This document shows, piece after piece, positions 8,521 to 17,323 of a stretch of 64,000 nucleotides of DNA (position 1 is its first letter; every line of letters begins with the position of its first letter). Both the position numbers and the translations under genes were made by a program. Under the pieces are notes generated by a model. It made no database searches. It saw only the letters and a list, made by a program, of their open reading frames with translations, and was not told where the DNA came from. The stretch covers positions 124,001 to 188,000 of the forward strand of contig NZ_PDNV01000004.1 in the NCBI RefSeq assembly GCF_002849615.1, in the 5' to 3' direction. Source of the stretch: Pollutimonas nitritireducens. Lineage in GTDB: Bacteria > Pseudomonadota > Gammaproteobacteria > Burkholderiales > Burkholderiaceae_B.

Positions 8521-9396
8521 ATGCCTACCCCCTCTTCTCCATCCATGCCGCTACCTGCGCAGCTACAGGCTGCCTTGACGGACGCGCTGCCGAATTTCCG
8601 TCAGATTACCTGGGTACAGAGCACGCAATCAACGAATGCCGACCTCATGGCCAAGGCCCGCTCGAATGACGGGCCGCTCGCGCGCCCATGGCTGCTGGGC
8701 GCCCATTTGCAGGAGCGCGGACGCGGCCGGGCAGGACGCAGCTGGCAGAATCGGGCTGACGCCAATCTCATGTTTTCCTGCGCTTTTGACGTGTTCCTGC
8801 CATCGCAGCAACTCCCAGCCCTATCCCCATTGGCTGGGCTGGCTGCGTGCGAGGCGCTGCGCTGCCTGATCCAGCCGACGCTGCGCCGGCAACTGAACAT
8901 GAAGTGGCCTAACGACATCCAATGGCGGCTCGCCAAGCTCGCCGGAATACTCGTGGAGGTCACACGCGCCGGGACATCACGACTTTCGGCGGACCATTAC
9001 GTCGCCGTTATCGGCATGGGCATCAACCTGAACGACGCGCGGGCACTGAGCCAATCCCTGGACCGTCAAGTGGCGGACTGGTCCGAAATTGGAAAAGAGG
9101 ATACGCATGCCGCCAGTGCGAATGCGGTCGATATCGTGGCCGGCATTGCGCATGCCTGGTATACCAGCCTGAACGATGTTACGGCACGCGGATTTACCGG
9201 ATTCCCGCAGCGCTATGCAGACGTCGACATACTGGCGGGGCAGCACATAAACATACTGGACGAGGGCCGATTGACACACGCCGGCATTGCTTGCGGCGTG
9301 AATGATCGTGGGCAATTGCTGGTGCGCACACCCCTTGGCGAGACACCGGTTTCCGTTGGCGACGTTTCGGTGCGCGCCCAGGGAGCAAAGCTTTGA
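8521..9396 (+). CDS. birA: Biotin--[acetyl-CoA-carboxylase] ligase BirA (no DNA-binding domain)
   Basis: Activates biotin with ATP and attaches it to the biotin carboxyl carrier protein. The 291-residue protein has the biotinyl-AMP-binding loop GRGRAGRSW, the KWPNDI motif and KLAGILVE. A small C-terminal SH3-like domain follows. There is no N-terminal helix-turn-helix, so it should be a monofunctional ligase that does not repress biotin genes. Its TGA stop overlaps the TTG start of coaX, a translationally coupled pair that is common in betaproteobacteria. Confidence 0.95.
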   Translation: MPTPSSPSMPLPAQLQAALTDALPNFRQITWVQSTQSTNADLMAKARSNDGPLARPWLLGAHLQERGRGRAGRSWQNRADANLMFSCAFDVFLPSQQLPALSPLAGLAACEALRCLIQPTLRRQLNMKWPNDIQWRLAKLAGILVEVTRAGTSRLSADHYVAVIGMGINLNDARALSQSLDRQVADWSEIGKEDTHAASANAVDIVAGIAHAWYTSLNDVTARGFTGFPQRYADVDILAGQHINILDEGRLTHAGIACGVNDRGQLLVRTPLGETPVSVGDVSVRAQGAKL

Positions 9397-10196
9397 TCTT
9401 GTTGATCGATGCCGGAAATACCCGGATAAAGATCGGCTGGCTGGATTCCGCCTCGGGCCGACGCGAAAAGGTAGCCTTGGCATTGCGCCATGCCGATATG
9501 GCCGAACTTCGATCATGGGCGAATCAGCTCGAATCCGCCCCCCTTGCGGCCATAGGCGTCAATGTGGCGGGCCCTGACGTGGGACGCAGCCTTGCTGAAA
9601 CCTTGCGGCGCGACCATTCACTGGAGATACGATGGGTGGAGAGCCGGCGCATGGCCGGAGGGGTCAGGAACGCCTATGAGGACGCCGGGCAACTTGGGGC
9701 TGACCGGTGGGTGTCGATGATAGGCCTGGCCCGGCATACCGATGACGCTGCAATGTTGGCGACCTTTGGAACCGCCACCACGCTGGATACCCTGGGTCCT
9801 CGAAATGCCCCTGATGGCGTCCGCCTGTTCCATGGTGGACTGATCTTGCCAGGCCCCGAATTGATGCGTACATCGCTGGCCGCCGGCACTGCCAATCTGC
9901 CCGAAGGAAAAGGCGTAGCGGTCGCGTTTCCCACTCACACCCACCGGGCAATAGCGACCGGCATTGCGGCCGCCCAGGCTGGTGCCGTGTTGCGCCAGTG
10001 GCGTGAAGGACTGGAGATATTTGGTACGCCACCGGTCGTCTACAGTACCGGAGGCGGCTGGAATATAGTCGAAGCTGAGGTACAACGGCTGCTGGCGAGA
10101 TCCCGAAATGACCTTGGGTTCAAGTCCGAGCCCATCAGGTGGTTGCACAGTCCCGTATTGGACGGGCTTGCTCGCTTGGCTGCGGAACTGCTCTAG
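9393..10196 (+). CDS. coaX: Type III pantothenate kinase CoaX
   Basis: First step of coenzyme A synthesis, phosphorylating pantothenate. The 267-residue protein shows the type III family motifs: IDAGNTRIK at the N-terminus (ATP-phosphate binding), GADRWVSMIG, FGTATTLD and GGLILPG. The start is a TTG at 9393 that overlaps the birA stop (TTGA), since no ATG upstream would keep the N-terminal motif at the right place. The TTG start suggests translation coupled to birA. Confidence 0.95.
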   Translation: MILLIDAGNTRIKIGWLDSASGRREKVALALRHADMAELRSWANQLESAPLAAIGVNVAGPDVGRSLAETLRRDHSLEIRWVESRRMAGGVRNAYEDAGQLGADRWVSMIGLARHTDDAAMLATFGTATTLDTLGPRNAPDGVRLFHGGLILPGPELMRTSLAAGTANLPEGKGVAVAFPTHTHRAIATGIAAAQAGAVLRQWREGLEIFGTPPVVYSTGGGWNIVEAEVQRLLARSRNDLGFKSEPIRWLHSPVLDGLARLAAELL

Positions 10197-10366
10197 CGTA
10201 ATTGCCCCGGTTCCAGCGGCTGACCCAGGGTGATGGCCTGCTGGTTGCGCTCGGACAGCTGGCGCGGCTCGCGTCCCCGTTCGCTGGGAGGTGTGCCGAA
10301 AAAGCCCTGTCCATAGGCCAGCGCGCCCACATTGGCGATGAGAACGATCAGGAAAAGAAAACGCAT
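10193..10366 (-). CDS. Small membrane-anchored protein, possible truncated SPOR-protein relic
   Basis: A 57-residue protein with one N-terminal transmembrane or signal-anchor helix (RFLFLIVLIANVGALAYG) followed by GFFGTPPSERGREPRQL and a short polar tail. The start is the ATG at 10366; the upstream extension is not supported. In related bacteria the gene downstream of coaX encodes a SPOR-domain protein with a similar membrane-anchored N-terminus (recalled, not checked). Here the frame stops before any SPOR domain and the stop shares CTAG with the coaX stop, so this is either a genuinely small protein or a 3'-truncated remnant. Confidence 0.55.
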   Translation of the reverse strand: MRFLFLIVLIANVGALAYGQGFFGTPPSERGREPRQLSERNQQAITLGQPLEPGQLR

Positions 10367-10588
10367 GACAATTGCCCCGGCTGCCTGTAATGGCACTGCT
10401 GATGTGCCGCACCAAACACCGCCATAATATATCAAAGCCCCGGCTGTACGACGAATGTCTCCGGATGCGTCCGTGGCATAGTATGTTCAGGGAACACGAT
10501 GGGCATGGCGGTTGCTGAAAAGCCGGGCTCAAAGGGCCACATAGCGTATGATTTTGACTCCGCACAACAATGGAACGACCGACCGCAA

Positions 10589-11419
10589 ATGAAACCAATC
10601 CGTAAAGCTGTTTTCCCCGTGGCTGGCATGGGCACACGATTTCTGCCGGCGACCAAAGCCATGCCGAAAGAAATGTTGCCCATCGTCGACAAGCCACTCA
10701 TCCAGTACGCCGTCGAGGAGGCCATCGCGGCAGGCATAACGGACCTTATTTTCATCACCGGTCGCAACAAGCGTGCAATTGAAGACCATTTCGATCGCGT
10801 GCCTGAGCTCGAGGCCGATCTGGAAGCCAAGAACAAGACCGAACTTCTCGCAGCCATACGCGACATCATTCCCTCTTACGTCAGCTGCATCTACACCCGG
10901 CAACAAACACCGCTGGGGCTGGGGCACGCAGTGTTATGCGCCGCACCCATCGTGGGCAACGAACCGTTCGTCGTGCTGCTCGCCGATGACCTGATCGATT
11001 CCAAGACATCGGTAACGCAACAGCTCGTCGAGGCCGCCCATCAGCAGGATGGTAGTGTGTTGGCAATTCAGAATATCGAACGCGAGCACACGAATAAATA
11101 CGGAATCATTTCCGGCGAGGCTGTCAACGAAAAGACCATGCGCCTGCACGGCATGGTTGAAAAGCCCGACCCTTCGCTGGCACCTTCGACGCTGGCGGTC
11201 GTGGGCCGCTACGTGCTTGAGCCGGAAATTTTCGAGCACTTGCGTCAGACACAGGCTGGAGTGGGTGGCGAGATCCAGCTCACCGACGGAATCGCCAGCT
11301 TATTGCAAGCGCGAGCCGTATTCGGTCTGGAGTATGAAGGCCGGCGATATGACTGTGGAAGCAAGGCTGGTTTCTTCGAAGCCACGCTCGAGCTGGGCCG
11401 CAAGTACCATGGGCTTTAA
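10589..11419 (+). CDS. galU: UTP--glucose-1-phosphate uridylyltransferase GalU
   Basis: Makes UDP-glucose for lipopolysaccharide, exopolysaccharide and trehalose-related pathways. The 276-residue protein begins [18 protein letters not shown], has the [14 protein letters not shown] motif, the [10 protein letters not shown] loop and the C-terminal [10 protein letters not shown] signature. The ATG at 10589 is preferred; an in-frame ATG 90 bases upstream adds non-conserved residues. The TAA stop overlaps the convergent waaA stop by four bases. No glgC-type ADP-glucose pyrophosphorylase was seen in this window, so GalU is the only nucleotide-glucose synthase visible here. Confidence 0.95.
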   Translation: MKPIRKAVFPVAGMGTRFLPATKAMPKEMLPIVDKPLIQYAVEEAIAAGITDLIFITGRNKRAIEDHFDRVPELEADLEAKNKTELLAAIRDIIPSYVSCIYTRQQTPLGLGHAVLCAAPIVGNEPFVVLLADDLIDSKTSVTQQLVEAAHQQDGSVLAIQNIEREHTNKYGIISGEAVNEKTMRLHGMVEKPDPSLAPSTLAVVGRYVLEPEIFEHLRQTQAGVGGEIQLTDGIASLLQARAVFGLEYEGRRYDCGSKAGFFEATLELGRKYHGL

Positions 11420-12765
11420 GGCTGCCAGGTTGAGTTTTTGATTTCGTTCAGGCCGGCAAGCACGCGCGCCACGGCGCCGGTGTGCTTGCGCACCCAGTGC
11501 TCTCCAGCCTGACCCATACGGGTCAATCGTTGTGGGTCTGCCAGCAATTGTCCCGCCGCTTGCAAGGCGGATTCAGCGTCTGTAACGCGCATCGCAGCCC
11601 CTTCGTCGATAGCGTCCACGACAGCCTGTTCGAAGTTGCGTGTATGGGGGCCGACCAGGACAGGCACGCCGATGGCGCACGCTTCAATCAGGTTCTGTCC
11701 ACCCAGTGGCGCAAAGCTTCCCGCCACAATAGCCACCTGTCCCATCGCGTAATAGCGTGGCATCTCACCCAGGCTATCGCCCAGCAAGACTGCGGCGCTG
11801 CAACAAGCCTTTAGAGTGCTTGCGGTGCAATCGCCCATGTCCAGAAAATCTGAGCGTCTGACAAATGGAAGATCGGCATTGGCGAGCAGCTGGGCAGCCT
11901 GTTCAAATCTTTCGGGATGACGCGGAATCAGGCAATAAAGCACCTGTTCCTCGATATCGATACCCTGGGCTTGTGCACGCTTCACTTGACGCACGATGGC
12001 ATTGACGAACATTTCGTCTTCGCCCTCGCGGGTACTGGCAATGACGACGATTTTCCGCGGCAAGGCTGCGGCAAACTGCCGCCCACGCAGTATCTTTTCC
12101 TGCGGCAACGAAATATCGAATTTGAAATTACCTGAAACGCGGACTGCGGACGCACCGGCCTGCTCCAGGCGCTGCGCATCGTGCAAGGTCTGCGCATACA
12201 CGGCCGTGAAGCTGGCATAAGCGTCATTCATTACGCGACCGGCATGCAGGCTATGCCGCAATGATCGGTCTGAGAACCGCGCGCTGGCCAATATCATGGG
12301 TACACGATGGCTGCGCGCGGCATTCAGCAGATTGGGCCATACCTCGCGCTCAATCAGCACGCCGGCGCCCGGCCGGTAATGTGCCATGAACCGCCGAGTG
12401 CTGCCGGGAAAATCGTAGGGCAGCCATTCCTGCACCAACCTGCCCTGCTTTATGGCCTCGGCGAAGCTTCGGATGCCCTCATCGCGTCCCGTCACTGTCA
12501 TGTGGGTGAGCAATACCGTTACACCCTGATCGAGCAGGGCCTGGATAAATGGCTGTGCTGCACGGGTCTCTCCGAGGCTTACAGCATGCACCCAGATCGG
12601 GCTGGCCAGGCTGCTGCTTTGCGCATATCGACCGAATCGGGCTCCCGAGCATACCCCCCAATTGCGACCGGAACGGCGGGCGCGCATAGCCATCCAGCCT
12701 AGCAAGGCTGGCGTAAGCAAGCGGACGATAAGGGAGTAGGTAAAAAGGTTCAAATGGTATGCCAA
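11416..12765 (-). CDS. waaA: 3-deoxy-D-manno-octulosonic acid transferase WaaA
   Basis: Inner-membrane enzyme adding Kdo from CMP-Kdo to lipid A. The 449-residue protein has an N-terminal hydrophobic anchor followed by a basic stretch, the HAVSLGE motif containing the catalytic Glu (GETRAA), the [12 protein letters not shown] segment and a GT-B-fold C-terminal half with [15 protein letters not shown], the donor-binding region. It lies 58 bases downstream of waaC on the same strand, a typical betaproteobacterial core-LPS arrangement, and converges on galU with a shared TTAA stop overlap. Confidence 0.94.
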   Translation of the reverse strand: MAYHLNLFTYSLIVRLLTPALLGWMAMRARRSGRNWGVCSGARFGRYAQSSSLASPIWVHAVSLGETRAAQPFIQALLDQGVTVLLTHMTVTGRDEGIRSFAEAIKQGRLVQEWLPYDFPGSTRRFMAHYRPGAGVLIEREVWPNLLNAARSHRVPMILASARFSDRSLRHSLHAGRVMNDAYASFTAVYAQTLHDAQRLEQAGASAVRVSGNFKFDISLPQEKILRGRQFAAALPRKIVVIASTREGEDEMFVNAIVRQVKRAQAQGIDIEEQVLYCLIPRHPERFEQAAQLLANADLPFVRRSDFLDMGDCTASTLKACCSAAVLLGDSLGEMPRYYAMGQVAIVAGSFAPLGGQNLIEACAIGVPVLVGPHTRNFEQAVVDAIDEGAAMRVTDAESALQAAGQLLADPQRLTRMGQAGEHWVRKHTGAVARVLAGLNEIKNSTWQP

Positions 12766-12823
12766 TGCCTGAACACGAACAGCGGATGATGAAAGTCTAG
12801 TCCACGCATGCCGGACAAGTCAT

Positions 12824-13846
12824 TCAGTCGAAAGGCGGGCCAACAGCCTTCGTAGGAGCATTACCGCCAGGAAAATCGGCGTGGGCCGATTCATCGAACG
12901 CCAGCGCTTGATCCACCGCGCTCAAGACCGTTTCGGCCGACGGCTCATTGCCACGTTCACCAAGGCTGGCGGTGTATGCCGGCCCTTCGAGCGGTGTTCT
13001 TACCGGTGTGGACGCTTTGTAGATACCTATGGTGGGGCGCCCGAGGCCGGCCGATAAGTGGGTAAGGCCGCTATCGAGCCCCACCATGATACGCGCTCCG
13101 GCAAGGACCTTTGCAACATTGGAGAGATCCATGCGCGGAAGCACTAACGCGCGCGAATTGCCCGCGACGAGTTGGGTGGCCCTTTCCGTTTCAGAAGGGC
13201 TGCCCGACAGCAGCTTCAGATCAAGGCCGTGCTCATGCAGGCGGCCGAATACTTTATGCCAGGCCTCTTGCGGCCAGAGCTTATCGTCGCGACTGGCGGA
13301 AGGCATGATGACGGCATAGGGCTGCACCTGGACTCCGTCGGTGATTCCGTGCAGGCCGAAGTCCGGCTCGCCATCGTAGGTATACCCTAGCGCGGCGGCG
13401 GCCAGTTCTCGTTGGCGCTTCACTGCAGGCTGCCAGAAATTGACCGTATGCTTGACGTCATAGAAGAAAGAGGCGAGAGGTTCACGTGCAGACCGCCGAT
13501 CCAGGCCATGACGCGTACCGTGTGTCTGCCGTACCAGCCAGACCGATTTCATGAGCGCTTGCATGTCGAGCACGATGTCGTAGCGGCGGGCATCCAGGTT
13601 CTTGCGCAATGCGGCACGTGCCTTGCGTGTTTCGGCCGACCACCAGTGCTTGCGCCATCGCCGATGGGCCACGGGTATCACCTCGTGCACTGCCGGGTGC
13701 CAGGAGGGAATTTCGGCAAAATTCTCTTCCACGATCCAATCTATTTGGGCGCCAGGCACATGCCGGGCAATATCGGATACTGCCGGCAGCATATGGACCA
13801 GGTCACCCAGCGAAGACGTACGAATAATAAGAATTTTTTTCGTCAT
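12824..13846 (-). CDS. waaC: Lipopolysaccharide heptosyltransferase I WaaC
   Basis: Adds the first heptose to Kdo in the LPS inner core. The 340-residue GT9 protein starts with the family signature KILIIRTSSLGDLVHMLPAV and has DWIVEENFAEI, DMQALMKSVW and the C-terminal LDSGLTHLSAGLGRP nucleotide-sugar site. It is the first gene of the waaC-waaA pair, with the EamA and dehydrogenase genes upstream on the same strand. The identity as heptosyltransferase I rather than II is supported by the N-terminal motif and adjacency to waaA. Confidence 0.93.
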   Translation of the reverse strand: MTKKILIIRTSSLGDLVHMLPAVSDIARHVPGAQIDWIVEENFAEIPSWHPAVHEVIPVAHRRWRKHWWSAETRKARAALRKNLDARRYDIVLDMQALMKSVWLVRQTHGTRHGLDRRSAREPLASFFYDVKHTVNFWQPAVKRQRELAAAALGYTYDGEPDFGLHGITDGVQVQPYAVIMPSASRDDKLWPQEAWHKVFGRLHEHGLDLKLLSGSPSETERATQLVAGNSRALVLPRMDLSNVAKVLAGARIMVGLDSGLTHLSAGLGRPTIGIYKASTPVRTPLEGPAYTASLGERGNEPSAETVLSAVDQALAFDESAHADFPGGNAPTKAVGPPFD

Positions 13847-13923
13847 GCGGCGATTATAAAGTCAACGACGTCCGGGTGATATCGCCGATGGTACTAAGGC
13901 AGTGCTGACGCCAACACGGCACG

Positions 13924-14835
13924 CTAAAGTCGTCGCCGGCTGTCGCGCCATTCCCAGAGCCCCAGCGATGCACCACTTGCACAGATGATGGCGATGCCCG
14001 CCCACGTCAAGGCGTCGGGAAACTGGCCCCAGATCAACCATCCCAGCGTTGCCGCGCTAATAATCTGCAAGTAGATGAAAGGAGCCAGCATGGAAGCCGG
14101 GGCATGACGATAGGCCTGGATCTGCAGCAAGTGTCCTGCGGCCCCCCAGAAGCCGGTCGACACGAGGACAAGCCAATGCCAGGGATTCAGTGCTGCGAGG
14201 AATGGCCATGCCGCCGGCCATATGAAAGGCAGCGCCACCGTAAGGCATACGCTGCCCACCGCTCCGCTCCAGATCAGCGTCGTGAATGGATCATCGACGG
14301 CGACGCGCCGCGTCGCAATAAACTGCCCGGCAAACAGGAACGCGGTGATGAGGCCGAAAATCGTCCCCGTGGGGTCCAACCCTCCGTCAGGACGGATAAT
14401 GATCAGTACTCCGATAAAACCGCCGGCCGCGCCCACCCACCGTGAAATGCGCGCGGGTTCCTTAAGCAGCCAGGGAGCCAGCGACAACATGATCAATGGC
14501 GCCAGAAAGTTGATGGCGGTCGCTTCCGCTTGCGGCAGATAGCGCAATGTATTGAAGAATGACAAAGTGGCCAGCAACATCACTGAACCGCGCAGTAATT
14601 GTGCTCCGGGCCGCACGCTGCGCAAGACCCCCCGCCCCCGCGTCGGCAGCACCAGCCCCAGGACCAGCAAGAAATGCACGACGTAGCGCACCCAGCAAAG
14701 CATGAGCAAGGAAACGCCGGCTGCCATCACCCATTTGCCGCTGGCATCCAGTCCGGAAAGCGCCCATGTCGACAGCACAAGAAACGCAATACCGGCAAAG
14801 GGTCTCGTCGCCCCATAAGCAATGGGCGACATCAA
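13924..14835 (-). CDS. EamA/DMT-family inner-membrane transporter
   Basis: A 303-residue protein with about ten hydrophobic helices in two EamA repeats. The second repeat starts around residue 165 and includes AGHLLQIQAYRHAPASMLAPFIYLQII, a recognisable stretch of the RhaT/EamA permeases. The substrate is unknown; such proteins export amino acids or other metabolites. It lies 29 bases downstream of the 2-hydroxyacid dehydrogenase gene, suggesting cotranscription. Confidence 0.88.
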   Translation of the reverse strand: MMSPIAYGATRPFAGIAFLVLSTWALSGLDASGKWVMAAGVSLLMLCWVRYVVHFLLVLGLVLPTRGRGVLRSVRPGAQLLRGSVMLLATLSFFNTLRYLPQAEATAINFLAPLIMLSLAPWLLKEPARISRWVGAAGGFIGVLIIIRPDGGLDPTGTIFGLITAFLFAGQFIATRRVAVDDPFTTLIWSGAVGSVCLTVALPFIWPAAWPFLAALNPWHWLVLVSTGFWGAAGHLLQIQAYRHAPASMLAPFIYLQIISAATLGWLIWGQFPDALTWAGIAIICASGASLGLWEWRDSRRRL

Positions 14836-14864
14836 ATAAAGTCCTGTGGAAGAGTCATATGCGG

Positions 14865-15851
14865 CTATTTCTGCTTGAGCGCTTCCGGGTTGGCCAGATT
14901 GACCGGCCGTCCGGCAGCGTAAGCCAGAAGATTGTCGAAAGCAGTACCCAGGTAAAGCTCGTAATTTTCGCGTTCAACATAGCCAATGTGAGGCGTGCAC
15001 AGCACGTTTTCGCGATTGAGCAAGGGGTGCCTGGCGCCGAGCACGGGCTCTTCTTCGTACACATCGACCGCGGCGAAGCCGGGCCGGCCTGCATCCAGCG
15101 CCGCAGTCAATGCACTGGGCGCAACGAGCTCGGCCCGACTGGTATTGACGAACAGGGCCGTCTGCTTCATGGCGGTGAGGTCCATTTGCTGCACGATACC
15201 GACGGTTTCCTCGTTCAGCCTCAGATGCACCGAAATAACGTCGCTATCCGAGAAGAAACGTTCGCGCGTAGGAGCTATATCGTAACCGTCGGCCTGGGCG
15301 CGCGTCATGGAGCCGGTACGGCCCCAGATCCAGACGTTCATGCCAAATGCCCTGGCGTAGCCAGCCACCAGCTTGCCGATGCGGCCATAGCCCCATATAC
15401 CGATTGTCTGCCCACGCAATTGCTGGCCCAGGAAGCCTTGCCACCGCCCATTATTCAGGCGGTTGGCTTCGGCCAACACGTGTCTGCGGCTGGCCATGAT
15501 CAATGCCCACGTCAGTTCCGCCGTGGAGGTAGGATCGCCGGAACCTTCAGCCACCGCTATACCGCGTTCGGTGCAAGCGGCCAGATCAATATGGCCGGAG
15601 ACCTTGGCGGTCTGGCTGATCATTTTCAAGTCGGGCAGACGGTCCAGCAGGGAGGCCGTAATGCGCGTTCGTTCGCGGATCAACACCAGAGCCTGGGCCC
15701 CGGCAAAGCGGGCCGCCAATGCGTCGAGATCGGTGACGCTATCATTGAAGATTGTGATGTCATGTCTGATGCCATGGGCGGCTGCAAGCTTCGCGAAGCA
15801 GTCCAGATGCCGTACGCAGTCCTGGTAATCGTCCGGTATAACGATACGCAT
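14865..15851 (-). CDS. D-2-hydroxyacid dehydrogenase family protein
   Basis: NAD(P)-dependent oxidoreductase of 328 residues. The Rossmann motif GIWGYGRIGKLVAGYARAFG sits at the expected place after about 145 residues, with catalytic Arg in NTSRAEL, Glu in EEEPV and His in TPHIGYV. Family members reduce 2-keto acids to D-2-hydroxyacids; the substrate cannot be told. The start is the ATG at 15851, which gives the standard MRIVIPDDYQ beginning; a longer frame upstream would run into the divergent 71-residue gene's leader. It is followed closely by the EamA transporter gene. Confidence 0.9.
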   Translation of the reverse strand: MRIVIPDDYQDCVRHLDCFAKLAAAHGIRHDITIFNDSVTDLDALAARFAGAQALVLIRERTRITASLLDRLPDLKMISQTAKVSGHIDLAACTERGIAVAEGSGDPTSTAELTWALIMASRRHVLAEANRLNNGRWQGFLGQQLRGQTIGIWGYGRIGKLVAGYARAFGMNVWIWGRTGSMTRAQADGYDIAPTRERFFSDSDVISVHLRLNEETVGIVQQMDLTAMKQTALFVNTSRAELVAPSALTAALDAGRPGFAAVDVYEEEPVLGARHPLLNRENVLCTPHIGYVERENYELYLGTAFDNLLAYAAGRPVNLANPEALKQK

Positions 15852-15881
15852 AAGTTGCCTTCGATCCTTTACTATTACGTT

Positions 15882-16097
15882 ATGACGACCTGGTATATAT
15901 TGCCCAACGGCAACATCAAGCATACAAACGGGCTGGAGCTACAGCCCGAGGAAGACTGGTTTCCCACAGTGGACAGCATGGCGTTTTTTACCCGACGCGG
16001 ACGCGACCTTGGTCAGTCCGACGTACAAATTATCAAGCACATGATGGATCTTGCGCGGGACGGTGAAAAATGGGTGCAAGATAACCTGAGCGAGTAA
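15882..16097 (+). CDS. Conserved-looking 71-residue hypothetical protein
   Basis: A short acidic/aromatic protein beginning MTTWYILPNG, with LQPEEDWFPTVDSMAFFTRRGRD in the middle and a C-terminal amphipathic helix (IIKHMMDLARDGEKWVQ). No domain is recognised, no signal peptide or membrane helix is present. It is divergent from the dehydrogenase (30-base spacer) and ends 4 bases before the stop of the convergent gamma-carbonic-anhydrase gene. Coding is supported by its tight fit between neighbours and protein-like composition; a longer in-frame extension upstream lies opposite the dehydrogenase and is not believed. Confidence 0.6.
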   Translation: MTTWYILPNGNIKHTNGLELQPEEDWFPTVDSMAFFTRRGRDLGQSDVQIIKHMMDLARDGEKWVQDNLSE

Positions 16098-16101
16098 GCG
16101 C

Positions 16102-16623
16102 TTAAAGTGCCACCAGGTCGGTTTTGTAACGCGCGGCGCGTTCGGCATAGCCAGTGGCATTTTTGTGCAGGACGGCGATGTCGTCATCGGTCAGTGTACG
16201 AACCACTTTGGCGGGTGCGCCCAGTATTAGTGACCGCTCTGGAAAGACCTTGCCTTCCGTGACCACCGCGCCCGCGCCCACGAGACTGTCTCGACCGATT
16301 ACCGCGCGATTCAGGATAATGGCCTGTATTCCGATCAGTGCGCCGTCTTCGATCGTACAGCCGTGCAGCATGGCCTGATGCCCGACGGTTACGTTACGCC
16401 CTATGGTGAGGGGACAACCCGGATCGGTATGCAGGACCGCACCCTCCTGGATGTTTGACCCTTCACCTACCACGATCGGTTCGTTGTCCCCGCGAATGAC
16501 GGCCCCGGGCCAGATACTGCTGTTCGCCTGCATGGTAGCCAGGCCTATGACCGTGGCTTCGGCTGCGACGAACGCGGTTTCATGTATGTCGGGGGTCGAG
16601 TCGCCTAATTTATAGCAAGTCAT
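16102..16623 (-). CDS. Gamma-class carbonic anhydrase family protein (YrdA-like)
   Basis: A 173-residue left-handed beta-helix protein. Hexapeptide repeats run from about residue 15 to 140, with the metal-ligand histidines in VLHTDPG, VGHQAMLHGC. The C-terminal helix follows ERSLILGAPAKVVR. Members of this group resemble gamma carbonic anhydrases and the YrdA/PaaY proteins; true activity varies. The ATG at 16623 (MTCYKLGDSTP) is the family-type start. It lies downstream of the methyltransferase and fmt-def genes on the same strand. Confidence 0.9.
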   Translation of the reverse strand: MTCYKLGDSTPDIHETAFVAAEATVIGLATMQANSSIWPGAVIRGDNEPIVVGEGSNIQEGAVLHTDPGCPLTIGRNVTVGHQAMLHGCTIEDGALIGIQAIILNRAVIGRDSLVGAGAVVTEGKVFPERSLILGAPAKVVRTLTDDDIAVLHKNATGYAERAARYKTDLVAL

Positions 16624-16678
16624 GGAGGTTGTTCCGAGTGGTTGAAAGGCCTCGAAAGATCGTAGCACAAGGCAAGCT

Positions 16679-17323
16679 TCAGTCAATGGCGGGTTTTGTG
16701 CGCCAGACAGTGGCCAGCCAGGGCTGTTGATCGCGCGGCCTGCCCTCGGGGCGGTAATAATGTTCTAGCTCGGTGTAACCTGCGGCGGTCAAATAAGCGC
16801 GCCACGCTTCAAGGTCGTGGTAGGCGCCATAACGTCCACCGCTCCATCCCTCCTGGTTGTCTCCACGCGGGTTCGAGCTGAACAGGACTCCACCCGGTTT
16901 CAATGCAGCGTAAAGCTGCCTAAGCACCCGCGGCAATTCCTTCGTGGGTATGTGAAACAGGGAAGCGTTGGCAAAGATACCGTCGAAGCGATGATCGGGC
17001 AGGTCCAGCGACAGGAAGTCCTGATGCCAGACTTCGCAGCCGGATTCATCGCGGGCCATGGACACGAAGGCCGCGGTACCATCCAGCCCCGTTGCGATAT
17101 GGCCCATTGCCGTGAACGCTTTAAGATCCCTGCCCGGTCCACAACCGAAATCCAGTATGCGATACGGGGGCGCACCGTGTATATGACGCAACAAGGCCGC
17201 CATGTTCTGGCTGACGTCGTGATCGAGGGTGCCGGCCTTGAAGCTTTCCGCGTTCCTAGCGTAGTAATCCAGGGTGCCGGCAGATGCCGCAGGTAGTTCG
17301 GGAGTGCTCATGCAGATGCCCAC
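16679..17323 (-). CDS. Class I SAM-dependent methyltransferase
   Basis: A 214-residue methyltransferase with SAM motif I RILDFGCGPGRDLKAF, motif II-like ATGLDGTAAFVSMA and the FDGIFANASLFHIP segment, typical of the Methyltransf_25/11 type. Substrate unknown. The start overlaps the fmt stop by 16 bases when taken at 17323, which has AGGGG five bases upstream; an ATG four codons later is also possible. It is therefore probably translated together with fmt. Confidence 0.87.
   Translation of the reverse strand: MGICMSTPELPAASAGTLDYYARNAESFKAGTLDHDVSQNMAALLRHIHGAPPYRILDFGCGPGRDLKAFTAMGHIATGLDGTAAFVSMARDESGCEVWHQDFLSLDLPDHRFDGIFANASLFHIPTKELPRVLRQLYAALKPGGVLFSSNPRGDNQEGWSGGRYGAYHDLEAWRAYLTAAGYTELEHYYRPEGRPRDQQPWLATVWRTKPAID

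Noticed and set aside
14766-16097. 443-codon open frame on the plus strand opposite the 2-hydroxyacid dehydrogenase
   Set aside because: Most of it is antisense to a gene with clear catalytic motifs. Only its last 71 codons, from the ATG at 15882, look like a real protein.
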